Assembly: GCF_913774235.1 (NCBI RefSeq) | Contig: NZ_CAJYDW010000012.1 | Span: 310,001 to 374,000, forward strand | DNA from: an uncultured Pseudomonas sp. | GTDB lineage: Bacteria; Pseudomonadota; Gammaproteobacteria; Pseudomonadales; Pseudomonadaceae | Direction of reading: 5' to 3' | DNA: 64,000 nucleotides | Part shown: one piece after another, positions 19,238 to 37,499 of the stretch | Position numbering within the stretch: the first letter of the stretch is position 1 | Layout of the letters: every line of letters begins with the position of its first letter | Notes under the pieces: model-generated | What the model was told of the DNA's origin: nothing | Database searches by the model: none | Seen by the model: the letters and a program-made list of their open reading frames with translations, nothing else | Translations under genes and position numbers: made by a program

Positions 19238-21631
19238 ATGAAACGCCTGCTGCTACCTGCGGTAATAGCCGCGCTGATGATCGGCGAGGTACACGCCGAG
19301 TCCTTCACCATCTCCGATATCCGCGTCAACGGACTGCAACGTGTATCGTCCGGCAGCGTTTTCGGGGCCCTGCCACTGAACGTCGGCGAAGCCGTCGACG
19401 ACAACAAGCTGGCCGAGGCCTCCCGGTCGCTGTTCCGCACCGGTTTCTTCCAGGACATCCAGTTGGGCCGTGACGGCAACGTCCTGGTAGTCAACGTCGT
19501 CGAGCGTCCATCCATTTCCAGCATCACCCTGGAAGGCAACAAGGCGATCTCCACCGATGACCTGATGAAGGGGCTCAAGCAGGCCGGTCTCGCCGAGGGC
19601 GAGATCTTCCAGCGCGCCACGCTCGAAGGTGTCCGCAACGAGCTGCTGCGCCAGTACGTGGCCCAGGGGCGTTATTCCGCCAGCATCGACACCGAGGTGG
19701 TGCCCCAGCCGCGCAACCGCGTACAGCTGAAGATCACCATCAACGAGGGCGAGGTGGCGACCATCTCCCACGTCAACGTGGTGGGCAACACGGTCTTCCC
19801 CGAGGACGATCTGACCTCGTTGTTCGAACTCAAGCCGAGCAACTGGCTGTCGTTCTTCAAGAACGACGACAAGTATTCCCGGGAGAAGCTGTCGGGTGAC
19901 CTGGAGCGACTGCGCTCCTACTACCTCGACCGCGGCTACATCAACATGGACATCACCTCGACCCAGGTGTCCATCACGCCCGACAAGAAGCACGTCTACA
20001 TCACGGTCAACGTCAACGAAGGGCAGAAGTACACCGTTCGTGACGTGAAGCTGTCCGGTGACCTCAAGGTGCCGGAAGAAGAGCTGCGCAAGCTGATGCT
20101 GGTCCAGCCGGGCCAGGTCTTCTCGCGCAAGGTGATGACCACCACCTCGGACCTGATCACGCGCCGCCTGGGCAACGAGGGTTACACCTTCGCCAACGTC
20201 AACGGCCTACCCGAGCCCCACGACGACGATCACAGCGTGTCCCTGACCTACGTGGTCGATCCGGGCAAGCGCTCCTACGTCAATCGCATCAACTTCCGCG
20301 GCAACACCAAGACCGAGGACGAGGTGCTGCGTCGCGAGATGCGCCAGATGGAAGGTGGTTGGGCTTCCACCTACCTCATCGACCAGTCCAAGACTCGCCT
20401 CGAGCGCCTGGGCTACTTCAAGGAAGTCAAGGTCGAGACGCCTCAGGTGCCTGGCACCGACGACATGGTCGACGTGAACTACAACGTCGAGGAACAACCT
20501 TCCGGCTCCATCACCGCCAGCATCGGTTTCGCCCAGAGCGCCGGTCTGATCCTCGGTGGTTCCATCAGCCAGAACAACTTCCTGGGTACCGGTAACCAGG
20601 TCAGCATCGGTCTGACCCGCTCCCAGTACCAGAGCCGCTACAACTTCAGCTTCACCGATCCCTACTTCACGCCCGATGGCGTGAGCCTGGGCTACAACAT
20701 CTTCTATCGCAGCACCGACTACAGCAAACTGTACGACAGTGACGTCTCCTACTACTCGATCAACAGCCTGGGTACCGGTGTGACCCTGGGCTATCCGATC
20801 AGCGAGACCTCGCGTCTGACCTACGGGCTGAGCGTGCAGAACGACGAGATCAACCCCGGTACCTACAGTGCCGACGAGATCTACGACTTCGTCGAGCGAG
20901 AAGGGAAGGACTTCACCAACTTCAAGGCCAGCATCGGCTGGTCGAGCTCCACGCTCAACCGTGGTGTCTTGCCGACCCGTGGTGCCTCCCAGAGCCTGAC
21001 CGGCCAGATCACCATCCCCGGTAGCGACCTGAGCTTCTACAAGCTCGACTACCGCGGCCAGCTGTTCACGCCGCTGACCGATAACACCGCGCTGCGCTTC
21101 CACACCGAGCTGGGCTACGGCGACGGCTATGGCAGCACCGATGGCCTGCCGTTCTACGAGAACTACTACGCCGGTGGTTTCAACTCGGTGCGGGGCTTCG
21201 AAGACAGCAGCCTGGGGCCGCGTACGACTCCGCCAGCCCTTGTAGATCCTAATGATCCAACCAAGGGCACGAAGTACGGCGCCCAGGGCCAGGGCTACCG
21301 CGATCGCGACAAGTCCGAAGCCTTCGGTGGCAACGTGCTCATCACCGGCGGCGTGGAATACCTCTTCCCGCTGCCCTTCGTGAAGGATCAGAAGTCGCTG
21401 CGTACCGTGCTGTTCTGGGACGTGGGTAACGTGTTCAGCACCAAGTGCTATCTGAACACCACGCAGAATTGCGGCGATGTCAGCTTCTCGAACATGGCGA
21501 GCTCGGTCGGCGTCGGTCTGACCTGGGTCACCGCCCTGGGGCCGCTGAGCTTCAGCCTCGGCGTGCCGGTCAAGAAGCCGGGCAATTCCGATCCGCAGGT
21601 CTTCCAGTTCTCGCTGGGTCAGACGTTCTGA
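19238..21631 (+). CDS. bamA: Outer-membrane protein assembly factor BamA
   Basis: A 797-residue Omp85 protein, the core of the BAM complex that folds and inserts beta-barrel proteins. It has a signal peptide (cleavage near EVHA, residue 20), five POTRA repeats to about residue 420, and a C-terminal 16-strand barrel. The L6 motif VRGF is at residues 651-654 and the protein ends with a phenylalanine (GQTF). The loop after it (about 660-700) contains an A+T-richer run encoding VDPNDPTKG, unlike the surrounding codon use. The periplasmic chaperone gene skp follows directly. Confidence 0.97.
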   Translation: MKRLLLPAVIAALMIGEVHAESFTISDIRVNGLQRVSSGSVFGALPLNVGEAVDDNKLAEASRSLFRTGFFQDIQLGRDGNVLVVNVVERPSISSITLEGNKAISTDDLMKGLKQAGLAEGEIFQRATLEGVRNELLRQYVAQGRYSASIDTEVVPQPRNRVQLKITINEGEVATISHVNVVGNTVFPEDDLTSLFELKPSNWLSFFKNDDKYSREKLSGDLERLRSYYLDRGYINMDITSTQVSITPDKKHVYITVNVNEGQKYTVRDVKLSGDLKVPEEELRKLMLVQPGQVFSRKVMTTTSDLITRRLGNEGYTFANVNGLPEPHDDDHSVSLTYVVDPGKRSYVNRINFRGNTKTEDEVLRREMRQMEGGWASTYLIDQSKTRLERLGYFKEVKVETPQVPGTDDMVDVNYNVEEQPSGSITASIGFAQSAGLILGGSISQNNFLGTGNQVSIGLTRSQYQSRYNFSFTDPYFTPDGVSLGYNIFYRSTDYSKLYDSDVSYYSINSLGTGVTLGYPISETSRLTYGLSVQNDEINPGTYSADEIYDFVEREGKDFTNFKASIGWSSSTLNRGVLPTRGASQSLTGQITIPGSDLSFYKLDYRGQLFTPLTDNTALRFHTELGYGDGYGSTDGLPFYENYYAGGFNSVRGFEDSSLGPRTTPPALVDPNDPTKGTKYGAQGQGYRDRDKSEAFGGNVLITGGVEYLFPLPFVKDQKSLRTVLFWDVGNVFSTKCYLNTTQNCGDVSFSNMASSVGVGLTWVTALGPLSFSLGVPVKKPGNSDPQVFQFSLGQTF

Positions 21632-21669
21632 CCCAGGCTACACCTTTGCGCTTCACGCAGGAGTCAACT

Positions 21670-22173
21670 GTGCACAAGTACACCCGTTACGCTCTGTTCG
21701 CTGCCGTTCTCGTCGCTGCTCCGGTGTTCGCCGACACCAAGATCGCGGTCCTCAACTACCAGATGGCCCTGCTGGAGTCGGACGCCGCCAAGAAATACGC
21801 GGTGGATTCCGAGAAGAAGTTCGGTCCGCAGCTGAACAAGCTCAAGACCCTGGAAAGCTCCGCCAAGGACATCCAGGACCGGCTGAACAAGGGCGGCGAC
21901 AAGATGGCCGAGGCCGAGCGTACCCGCCTGGAGAACGACTTCCGCCAGAAGGCGCGTGACTTCCAATTCCAGTCCAAGGAACTCAACGACGCCAAGGCTG
22001 CCTCCGATCGTGACATGCTCAAGCTGCTCAAGCCGCGCCTGGACAAGGCTGTGGAAGAGGTGCTGAAGAAGGGCGATTACGATCTGGTGCTCGAGCGTGG
22101 CGCCGTGGTCGATGTGAAGCCGCAGTACGACATCACCCGCCAGGTGATCGAGCGGATGAACGCAGGTCGTTGA
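21670..22173 (+). CDS. skp: Periplasmic chaperone Skp/OmpH
   Basis: A 167-residue trimeric chaperone that holds unfolded outer-membrane proteins on the way to BamA. It has a signal peptide ending [13 protein letters not shown], then long charged helices that form the tentacles. The start is GTG at 21670 with AGGAG upstream; a longer reading would lie inside bamA. The stop overlaps the lpxD ATG by one base. Confidence 0.95.
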   Translation: MHKYTRYALFAAVLVAAPVFADTKIAVLNYQMALLESDAAKKYAVDSEKKFGPQLNKLKTLESSAKDIQDRLNKGGDKMAEAERTRLENDFRQKARDFQFQSKELNDAKAASDRDMLKLLKPRLDKAVEEVLKKGDYDLVLERGAVVDVKPQYDITRQVIERMNAGR

Positions 22174-23246
22174 TGAGCCATACGACCTTCACGCTGGGCG
22201 AACTGGCGCAGTGGCTGGAAAGCCGCCAGTTGACCGCGGAGTTGCGCGGATCGCCCGAGCGCGTCGTGACCGGCCTGGCTACCCTGCCGGAAGCCGGTCC
22301 CGACCAGTTGAGTTTTCTCGCCAATCCGCAATACCGCCGCTACCTGACCGATACCCGGGCCGGTGCGGTGTTGTTGTCGGAAAAGGACGCCGACGGCTAT
22401 GCCGGCGACGCCCTGATCCTGGCCAATCCCTATCTCGCCTACGCGCGGTTGTCCCATCTGTTCGATCGCAAGCCGCGTAGCGCGGCGGGCATCCATCCCA
22501 CGGCCGTGGTCGCGGTGGATGCCGTCGTCGATCCCACTGCCGCCATCGGGCCCTATGTGGTGATCGAAGCACAGGCGCGGATCGCTGCCGGTGTCAGCCT
22601 GGGCGCTCACTGCGTGGTGGGTGCACGGAGCGTCATCGGCGCCGACAGCTGGCTGGCGCCGCGCGTCACCCTCTATCACGACGTGATCATCGGCGAGCGC
22701 GCCGTGGTGCAGTCCGGGGCCGTGATCGGGGCTGAAGGCTTCGGTTTCGCCAACGAGCGTGGCCAGTGGCAGAAGATCGCCCAGTTGGGTGGCGTGTTGA
22801 TCGGCGATGATGTCGAGATCGGTGCCAATACCACCATCGATCGTGGTGCCCTGGCCAACACCGTCATCAGCGACGGCGTGAAGCTGGATAACCAGATCAT
22901 GATCGCGCACAACGTCCAGGTCGGTGAGCACACCGCCATGGCCGCCTGCGTGGGCATTTCCGGCAGCACCAAGATCGGCAAGCACTGCACCATCGCCGGT
23001 GGCGTGGGCATGGTCGGCCATATCGAGGTGTGCGACAACGTCTTCGTCACCGGCATGACCATGGTGACGCGCTCCATTACCGAGCCAGGCGCCTATTCCT
23101 CCGGCACGGCCATGCAGCCGGCGGGGGAGTGGAAGAAGAGCGCAGCGCGCATTCGCCACCTCGACGACATGGCTCGCCGTCTGCAACATCTGGAAAAAAT
23201 CGTTGCTACCGTGACCTCGCGGGATGACGCTGCTTCTGATGCTTGA
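22173..23246 (+). CDS. lpxD: UDP-3-O-(3-hydroxyacyl)glucosamine N-acyltransferase LpxD
   Basis: A 357-residue trimeric enzyme of the third committed step in lipid A synthesis. An N-terminal uridine-binding domain (about 1-100) is followed by a left-handed beta-helix of hexapeptide repeats. The catalytic histidine is in [15 protein letters not shown] 22173 overlaps the skp stop (TGATG). With fabZ, lpxA and lpxB it forms the conserved lipid A block. Confidence 0.97.
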   Translation: MSHTTFTLGELAQWLESRQLTAELRGSPERVVTGLATLPEAGPDQLSFLANPQYRRYLTDTRAGAVLLSEKDADGYAGDALILANPYLAYARLSHLFDRKPRSAAGIHPTAVVAVDAVVDPTAAIGPYVVIEAQARIAAGVSLGAHCVVGARSVIGADSWLAPRVTLYHDVIIGERAVVQSGAVIGAEGFGFANERGQWQKIAQLGGVLIGDDVEIGANTTIDRGALANTVISDGVKLDNQIMIAHNVQVGEHTAMAACVGISGSTKIGKHCTIAGGVGMVGHIEVCDNVFVTGMTMVTRSITEPGAYSSGTAMQPAGEWKKSAARIRHLDDMARRLQHLEKIVATVTSRDDAASDA

Positions 23247-23291
23247 TTGCGCATCGGATGTTTCCCCTTTTTGAACAGGCCTTCCCCGACC

Positions 23292-23728
<437 letters not shown>

Positions 23729-23732
<4 letters not shown>

Positions 23733-24505
23733 CGTTGATCGACTCCAGGGCTATCGTCGACCCCCAGGCACGGCTCGCCGCCGATGTCCAGGTCGGCCCC
23801 TGGTCGATCATCGGGCCGGACGTCGAGATAGGCGAGGGGACCGTGATAGGTCCACACGTCATTCTCAAGGGGCCGACCGTCATCGGGTGTCACAACCGCA
23901 TCTTCCAGTTCTCGTCGATTGGCGAGGATACGCCCGATCTCAAGTACAAGGGCGAACCGACGCGCCTGCGCATCGGCGATCACAACGTCATCCGCGAAGG
24001 GGTGACCATTCATCGCGGGACGGTGCAGGATCGCGAAGAGACCACCATAGGCGATCACAATCTGCTGATGGCCTATGTGCACATCGGTCACGACAGCGTG
24101 ATCGGCAACCACTGCATCCTGGTCAACAACACTGCCCTTGCCGGCCACGTGCACGTGGACGACTGGGCGATCCTGTCCGGCTATACCCTGGTGCACCAGT
24201 TCTGCCGCATCGGTGCCCACAGCTTCTCGGGCATGGGTACCGCCATCGGCAAGGACGTACCGGCCTACGTGACGGTGTTCGGCAACCCGGCCGAAGCGCG
24301 CAGCATGAACTTCGAAGGCATGCGGCGGCGTGGTTTCTCGACCGAGGCCATCCAGGCCCTACGGCGCTGCTACAAGGTGGTCTACCGCCAGGGTCTGACC
24401 GTCGACGAAGCGCTGCGTGAGCTGGAGCCAGTGGCCCAGCAATTTCCCGAAGTGGCGGTGTTCCGCGACTCCATCCTGAGTGCCACGCGTGGCATCACCC
24501 GCTGA
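23729..24505 (+). CDS. lpxA: UDP-N-acetylglucosamine O-acyltransferase LpxA
   Basis: A 258-residue first enzyme of lipid A synthesis, transferring a 3-hydroxyacyl chain from ACP to UDP-GlcNAc. It is a left-handed beta-helix of hexapeptide repeats with [10 protein letters not shown] and the catalytic-region histidine in [12 protein letters not shown]. It starts by a four-base overlap with fabZ and overlaps the lpxB GTG start by 26 bases. Confidence 0.97.
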
Positions 24506-25649
24506 GTTCGCCCAGCGTCCCCTGCGGGTGGCGCTGGTGGCAGGAGAGGCGTCGGGTGATCTGCTGGGTGCCGGTCTCATGCAGGCCCTGCGCGCGCAGC
24601 ATCCGCACATCGAATTCATGGGCGTCGGCGGACCGCGGATGGAAGCCGAGGGCTTGGCGTCCGAGTTTCCCATGGAGCGTCTGGCGGTCATGGGGCTGGT
24701 CGAGGTGCTTGGCCGGCTGCGAGAGCTGCTCGGTCGCCGCAAGACGCTCATCGCCCAGTTGCTCGCTGCTCGACCGGACGTTTTCATTGGCATCGATGCG
24801 CCGGATTTCGTCCTGGAGATCGAGGCCCAGTTGCATCGTGCCGGGATACCCGCGGTGCACTACGTCAGTCCTTCGGTCTGGGCTTGGCGACAGAAGCGGG
24901 TGCTGAAGATCCGTGACGGCTGCGACCTGATGCTGACCCTGTTCCCCTTCGAAGCCCGCTTCTACGAAGAACAACAGGTGCCGGTGCGCTTCGTTGGCCA
25001 TCCGCTCGCCGACACCATTCCCCTCGACAGCGACCGCCTGGCGGCCAGGCAGTCCCTGGGCCTGCCGGAAGAGGGGCAGGTTATCGCCCTGCTGCCTGGT
25101 AGTCGCGGTGGCGAGGTCGGGCGCCTGGGTGCGCTGTTCCTCGACGCTGCCGCCCAGTTGCTGACCGCGCGACCCGGGGTGCGCTTCGTGCTGCCCTGTG
25201 CCAATGCCGCGCGGCGGGCGCAGGTGGAGCAGCTGCTGGAGGGGCGACCGCCGTTGCCGCTGCTGTTGACCGATGGACGCTCCCACGAGGTGCTGGCCGC
25301 CTGCGATGGCGTGCTGATCGCCTCGGGCACCGCGACCCTGGAAGCCTTGCTATTCAAGCGACCCATGGTGGTGGCCTATCGGGTGGCACCCCTGACCTAT
25401 CTGATCCTCAAGCAACTGGTGAAGAGTCCCTATATCTCGCTGCCCAACCTGCTGGCCGGGCGCAAGCTGGTGCCCGAATTGATCCAGCATGAGGCGACGC
25501 CGGAGCAACTGGTGGCCGAGCTGCTGCCATTGCTGGCGCAGCCGGAGCAACAGACCGACAGTTTCGCTGCCATTCACCACAGCCTCAGGCGCGATGCCTC
25601 GGTGCAGGCCGCCAGCGCCGTGCTGGATCTCTTACGGGAGCGCGGCTGA
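24480..25649 (+). CDS. lpxB: Lipid-A-disaccharide synthase LpxB
   Basis: A 389-residue GT19 glycosyltransferase that joins UDP-diacylglucosamine and lipid X at the inner face of the membrane. Family marks are [16 protein letters not shown] at the start, [14 protein letters not shown] and [11 protein letters not shown]. The start is uncertain: GTG 24480 gives a 26-base overlap with lpxA, and no clear ATG is available before the conserved domain. The stop shares a base with the rnhB ATG. Confidence 0.95.
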   Translation: MPRVASPAEFAQRPLRVALVAGEASGDLLGAGLMQALRAQHPHIEFMGVGGPRMEAEGLASEFPMERLAVMGLVEVLGRLRELLGRRKTLIAQLLAARPDVFIGIDAPDFVLEIEAQLHRAGIPAVHYVSPSVWAWRQKRVLKIRDGCDLMLTLFPFEARFYEEQQVPVRFVGHPLADTIPLDSDRLAARQSLGLPEEGQVIALLPGSRGGEVGRLGALFLDAAAQLLTARPGVRFVLPCANAARRAQVEQLLEGRPPLPLLLTDGRSHEVLAACDGVLIASGTATLEALLFKRPMVVAYRVAPLTYLILKQLVKSPYISLPNLLAGRKLVPELIQHEATPEQLVAELLPLLAQPEQQTDSFAAIHHSLRRDASVQAASAVLDLLRERG

Positions 25650-26284
25650 TGCAGCTGGGTCTGGACTTCAATCTGGTCGAGGCGCTGGTCGCCGGGGTCG
25701 ATGAAGTGGGTCGCGGCCCGCTGTGCGGCGCCGTGGTGACGGCCGCGGTCATCCTCGATCCGGGTAAGCCCATTCTTGGGCTGAACGATTCGAAGAAGCT
25801 GTCGCTGGCTCGCCGTGAGGCCCTGTTCGACGAAATCCAGGAAAAGGCCCTGGCCTGGTGCGTCGCCCGGGCCGAGGTCGCCGAGATCGATAGGCTCAAT
25901 ATTCTGCATGCCACCATGCTGGCCATGCAGCGCGCCGTGGAAGGCCTGGCGGTTCAGCCACGCTTGGCACTGATCGACGGCAATCGCTGCCCCAAGCTGG
26001 CCGTGCCCAGTTCGCCGGTGGTGAAGGGCGACAGCCAGGTGCCGGCCATCGCTGCCGCCTCGATCCTAGCCAAGGTGAGCCGCGACCGCGAAATGCAGGT
26101 GCTGGATGCGCTCTATCCGGGCTACGGTCTGGCCGGCCACAAGGGCTATCCCACCGCCGAGCATCTGGACGCCCTCCGGCGCCTGGGGCCGACGCCCATC
26201 CACCGCCGTTCCTTCGCGCCTGTGCGGGACGCCTGGCTGGCGCTCGAGACCCAGGCCTCGACCCAGATCGTCGCGACCTACTGA
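25649..26284 (+). CDS. rnhB: Ribonuclease HII
   Basis: A 211-residue nuclease that cuts 5' of ribonucleotides in DNA-RNA hybrids and starts ribonucleotide excision repair. Acidic active-site residues Asp18 and Glu19 are in [12 protein letters not shown], and [12 protein letters not shown] is present further on. It overlaps lpxB by one base and lies 89 bases before dnaE, an order kept in many proteobacteria. Confidence 0.96.
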   Translation: MQLGLDFNLVEALVAGVDEVGRGPLCGAVVTAAVILDPGKPILGLNDSKKLSLARREALFDEIQEKALAWCVARAEVAEIDRLNILHATMLAMQRAVEGLAVQPRLALIDGNRCPKLAVPSSPVVKGDSQVPAIAAASILAKVSRDREMQVLDALYPGYGLAGHKGYPTAEHLDALRRLGPTPIHRRSFAPVRDAWLALETQASTQIVATY

Positions 26285-26313
26285 CGGTTTTCGCTGGCAG
26301 CCGTCGTGGCGGT

Positions 26314-26342
26314 CTGACCCCGCTGCCACTATCCGGTACAAT
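26314..26342 (+). promoter_or_regulatory. Candidate promoter of dnaE
   Basis: CTGACC (26314-26319, four of six -35 bases) is followed after 17 bases by TACAAT (26337-26342, five of six -10 bases). It lies in the 89-base gap between rnhB and dnaE and would give a leader of about 25 bases. Confidence 0.5.
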
Positions 26343-26373
26343 CTCGCGCCTCAAGCATCAAGGGGTCTCTGCC

Positions 26374-29895
<3,522 letters not shown>

Positions 29896-30050
29896 TGCGG
29901 AGCGCCCCGCGCGCTCCTTGCCCGTTTCCGTCAGGAGTCGGCTGGCCGTCTCGTACGGCCGCAGTCTCGACCTGTTGCGCGCTATCCCTTAAGGTATGCG
30001 CCCCGGCCCCTGGCTCTCCCTTTAGCTTGCAGAACGCAAAACGGATGCCC

Positions 30051-31001
30051 ATGAACCCGAACTATCTCGATTTCGAACAGCCCATCGCCGATCTCCAGGC
30101 CAAGATCGAAGAACTTCGACTGGTCGGTAACGACAATGCGCTGAACATCAGTGACGAGATCGCCCGGTTGCAGGAGAAGAGCCAGGCGCTCACCAAGAAC
30201 ATCTTCAGCGACCTGTCCAGCTGGCAGGTGGCTCGTCTGGCGCGTCATCCGCTGCGTCCCTACACCCTCGACTACATCGGCTACCTCTTCAGTGATTTCG
30301 AAGAGCTGCACGGCGATCGCCACTTCGCCGACGATCCGGCCATCGTCGGTGGCATCGCCCGCCTGGACGGTCGCCCGGTGATGGTCATCGGCCACCAGAA
30401 GGGCCGTGAAGTGCGCGAGAAGGTGCGGCGCAACTTCGGCATGCCGCGTCCGGAAGGCTATCGCAAGGCCTGCCGCCTGATGGAGATGGCCGAGCGCTTC
30501 AAGATGCCGATCCTGACCTTCATCGACACCCCCGGTGCCTATCCGGGCATCGATGCCGAGGAGCGTGGCCAGAGCGAAGCCATCGCCTGGAACCTGCGGG
30601 TCATGGCGCGGCTGAAGACCCCCATCATCGCCACCGTGATCGGTGAGGGTGGTTCCGGTGGCGCCCTGGCCATCGGCGTCTGCGACCAGCTCAACATGCT
30701 GCAGCACTCCACCTACTCGGTGATCTCGCCGGAAGGTTGTGCCTCCATTCTCTGGAAGACCGCCGAGAAGGCGCCCGAGGCCGCCGAGGCCATGGGTATC
30801 ACCGCCGAGCGGCTGAAGAGCCTGAACATCGTCGACCAGGTGATCGACGAGCCCCTGGGTGGTGCCCACCGCGATCCCGAGGCCATGGCCGCCAGCCTGC
30901 GCACCGCGCTGCTGCAACAACTCGACGAACTCAAGGGCTATGACGTGCCGGCATTGCTGGAGCGTCGCTACGAGCGCCTGATGAGCTACGGCATCTCCTG
31001 A
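30051..31001 (+). CDS. accA: Acetyl-CoA carboxylase carboxyltransferase subunit alpha
   Basis: A 316-residue subunit which, with AccD, transfers the carboxyl group from biotin to acetyl-CoA, the first step of fatty acid synthesis. The conserved [14 protein letters not shown] and [16 protein letters not shown] segments are present. ATG 30051 ([11 protein letters not shown]) is chosen over an in-frame ATG at 30045 because it matches the Pseudomonas N-terminus and ACGGA lies about five bases upstream. A much longer in-frame reading from 29892 covers only the intergenic region. Confidence 0.97.
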   Translation: MNPNYLDFEQPIADLQAKIEELRLVGNDNALNISDEIARLQEKSQALTKNIFSDLSSWQVARLARHPLRPYTLDYIGYLFSDFEELHGDRHFADDPAIVGGIARLDGRPVMVIGHQKGREVREKVRRNFGMPRPEGYRKACRLMEMAERFKMPILTFIDTPGAYPGIDAEERGQSEAIAWNLRVMARLKTPIIATVIGEGGSGGALAIGVCDQLNMLQHSTYSVISPEGCASILWKTAEKAPEAAEAMGITAERLKSLNIVDQVIDEPLGGAHRDPEAMAASLRTALLQQLDELKGYDVPALLERRYERLMSYGIS

Positions 31002-31011
31002 TCCCGCCACG

Positions 31012-32314
31012 ATGAGCCTGCTGGACCGGTTGCACGCCCGCCTGGAGCGGCAGCCGGCTACCCGTCACTGGCGGGTGGGCTTCTCCGGCGGACTCGACTC
31101 CACCGTCCTGCTGCATCTCTTCGCCCGGCTGCGCGAGCGAGGTCTGTCGGGTGAAGTGCAGGCGGTGCACGTCCACCATGGTTTGCAGCCTGTGGCGGAC
31201 GCCTGGGTCGAGCACTGTGCCCAGGTCTGTCAGGCGTTCGAAGTCCCCCTCGATATTCGCTACGTCCGCACCGATAAGGCTGCCAGCCTCGAACGCGCCG
31301 CCCGTGAAGCGCGCTACGCCGCCTTCGCTGAGGTCCTGCCGGCCGGCGGCTGCCTGCTGCTGGGGCAGCATCGCGACGACCAGTTGGAAACGTTGCTTCA
31401 GCGCCTGGTGCGCGGCGCCGGGGTGAAGGGCCTGGCCGGCATGCCGGAGAGCCGCCGACTGGCCGAGGGCCGCCTCTGGCGTCCCTTGCTGGACGAGCCA
31501 CGGGCCGAGTTGCTGGCTTACGCGAAGGCCGAAGGGCTGGGCTGGATCGAAGATCCCAGCAACGCCGATACCCAGTTGGATCGTAACTACCTCAGACACG
31601 AGGTGTTGCCGCGGCTACGGAGTCGCTGGCCCGGCGTCGATCGGGTCATGGCCCGCAGTGCCCGGCACCTGGCCGAGGCCGAGGAGTTGCTGAGCGAACT
31701 GGCCTGCCTCGATCTGCGGCAGGCCCAGGTCGGCGAGCGGGCGTTCGCCTGGATCCCTTTGCCTAGCCTGGCGCTGGCACCCTTGCAAGGCCTGAGCGAG
31801 GTGCGCCAGCGCAACGCCCTGCGGGCCTGGCTCGCTCCCCTGACCCGTCAGCCTGACAGCGCCCACTGGGCCGGCTGGCAGGCACTGCGGGAGGGCGGCG
31901 AGGCGAGCGATCCGTTCTGGCGCCTGGAAGGCGGCAGCGTGCGACGTGGCGCAGGCCGGATCTGGTGGGTGCCCGACACCTGGCAGATGGAGCCGCTTCC
32001 CCTGGCACTGGTCGGGGGGCAGGAAACCCTGGAATTGCCGGGCAATGGCCGCCTGTCGTTGCTCGGAGAGGGCGCCGCACCCGGCTGGCGGATCGCCTAT
32101 CGCCAGGGCGGCGAACGCCTGGTCGTACCCGGGCGGGGTACTCGCGATCTGAAGCGCCTGCTCAATGAGCGTGGAGTGCCGACCTTCCTGCGGGAGCGGT
32201 TGCCGCTGCTCTGGCGTGGCGACGAACTGCTGGCCGTGGCCAATCTTCCCGGCCTGGACGGCCTGCCAGGGGGCGGGCGGCTTGAGTGGCAGCCCGCAGA
32301 CGGTGTGGCCGGGT

Positions 32315-32328
<14 letters not shown>
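31012..32328 (+). CDS. tilS: tRNA(Ile)-lysidine synthase TilS
   Basis: A 438-residue PP-loop ATPase that modifies the CAU anticodon of an isoleucine tRNA so that it reads AUA. The PP-loop motif SGGLDS is at residues 25-30. The N-terminal adenylation domain is followed by a substrate-binding and a C-terminal domain (LKRLLNERGVP near the end). It starts ten bases after the accA stop. Confidence 0.96.
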
Positions 32329-36319
<3,991 letters not shown>

Positions 36320-36334
36320 GGGCAGCGTGAACGC

Positions 36335-36362
36335 GGAGGCGGCGATGCAGATCGTCGCCTCC
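36335..36362 (+). other. Long hairpin without T run after eno
   Basis: Twelve bases (GGAGGCGGCGAT) pair with ATCGTCGCCTCC around GCAG with one G-T mismatch. No T run follows, so it may protect the eno mRNA 3' end or be a repeat rather than stop transcription. Confidence 0.55.
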
Positions 36363-36379
36363 TGAATCGTCCGACGAAC

Positions 36380-36436
36380 ACAGGATAGATGCCCAGTTTA
36401 CAAGCGTAGAGCCGGGCTTCTATCCTGTTTTCGTTT
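36380..36436 (+). terminator. Probable terminator between eno and ftsB
   Basis: ACAGGATAGA (36380-36389) pairs with TCTATCCTGT (36419-36428), with an inner GCCC/GGGC block, and runs into TTTTCGTTTTT. The loop is large (19 bases), so efficiency is uncertain. Confidence 0.6.
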
Positions 36437-36484
36437 TTGCCGCCGCCCCTTGTGGCATCCGCCGTCCGCGAATCCTTACCGTCC

Positions 36485-36763
36485 ATGCGAAGTCCCTACT
36501 GGCTGTTTCCCTTCCTGCTCCTGCTGCTCGGCGGTCTCCAGTATCGCCTGTGGGTCGGTGACGGCAGCTTCGCCCAGGTGCGCGAACTCAAGCAGCAGAT
36601 CGCCGACCAGAATGGCGAGAACAAGCGCCTGTTGGAGCGCAACGAGATCCTCGAAGCCGAGGTCGTCGAGCTCAAGAAAGGCATGGAGACCGTCGAGGAG
36701 CGTGCCCGCCACGAACTCGGTATGGTCAAACAGGGCGAAACCCTCTTCCTGCAATCCAAATAA
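36485..36763 (+). CDS. ftsB: Cell division protein FtsB
   Basis: A 92-residue bitopic inner-membrane protein of the divisome FtsQLB subcomplex. It has one membrane helix at about residues 5-21 (YWLFPFLLLLLGG) and a coiled coil at about 28-65 (QVRELKQQIADQNGENKRLLERN). The start ATG 36485 gives the usual short N-terminus; an upstream reading adds 16 residues over the intergenic region. ispD follows after four bases. Confidence 0.93.
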   Translation: MRSPYWLFPFLLLLLGGLQYRLWVGDGSFAQVRELKQQIADQNGENKRLLERNEILEAEVVELKKGMETVEERARHELGMVKQGETLFLQSK

Positions 36764-36767
36764 GTAG

Positions 36768-37499
36768 ATGACTCCTGCACCCTCGTTCTGGGCCGTCCTG
36801 CCGGCCGCCGGCGTCGGTTCGCGCATGCGTGCGGATCGGCCCAAGCAGTACCTCGAATTGGCCGGCCGTAGCGTCATCGAGCACACCCTGACGGCGTTCC
36901 TGGAGCATCCTGGCACCTTGGGCATCGTGGTGGCGCTGGCCAGCGACGATCCCTGGTGGCCCCAGTTGCCCCTTGCCCAGGACGCGCGCATCCGTTGCGC
37001 CGAAGGCGGTGCCGAGCGCGCCAGCTCGGTGCTGTCGGCGCTGTTGCTGCTGACCGCCCAGGGCGTGGCGGATGATGCCTGGGTGCTGGTGCACGACGCT
37101 GCACGGCCCAATCTGCAACGCAGTGATATCGATCATCTGTTGGCCAGCCTGGCCACCGATGACGTGGGTGGCCTGCTGGCGGTGCCAGTACGGGATACCC
37201 TCAAGCGCGCTGGCGCCGATGGTCGGGTCGCTGCCACCCTGGATCGCAGCCTGGTCTGGCAGGCCTATACGCCGCAGATGTTCCGCCTCGGGCCGCTGAG
37301 TCGGGCCCTGGCCGACGCCTTGGCGGCCGGTGTCGCGGTGACCGACGAGGCCTCGGCCATGGAGTGGGCGGGCCTGGCGCCGCGCCTGGTGGAAGGCCGG
37401 CCGGACAATCTCAAGATCACCCGGCCGGAAGACCTGGAATGGCTGCGCCGCAGCTGGCAACTGGATGCCTTGGCGGATCCTGGGAACCCGACGTCCTAG
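36768..37499 (+). CDS. ispD: 2-C-methyl-D-erythritol 4-phosphate cytidylyltransferase IspD
   Basis: A 243-residue enzyme that joins CTP and MEP in the isoprenoid pathway. The nucleotide-binding glycine loop LPAAGVGSRM and PKQYLELAGR open the protein, and VLVHDAARPN is present near residue 105. In many gammaproteobacteria ispD is adjacent to ispF. Here four genes, a MITE and a regulator separate them. Its TAG stop overlaps the stop of the next gene on the other strand (CTAG). Confidence 0.96.
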   Translation: MTPAPSFWAVLPAAGVGSRMRADRPKQYLELAGRSVIEHTLTAFLEHPGTLGIVVALASDDPWWPQLPLAQDARIRCAEGGAERASSVLSALLLLTAQGVADDAWVLVHDAARPNLQRSDIDHLLASLATDDVGGLLAVPVRDTLKRAGADGRVAATLDRSLVWQAYTPQMFRLGPLSRALADALAAGVAVTDEASAMEWAGLAPRLVEGRPDNLKITRPEDLEWLRRSWQLDALADPGNPTS

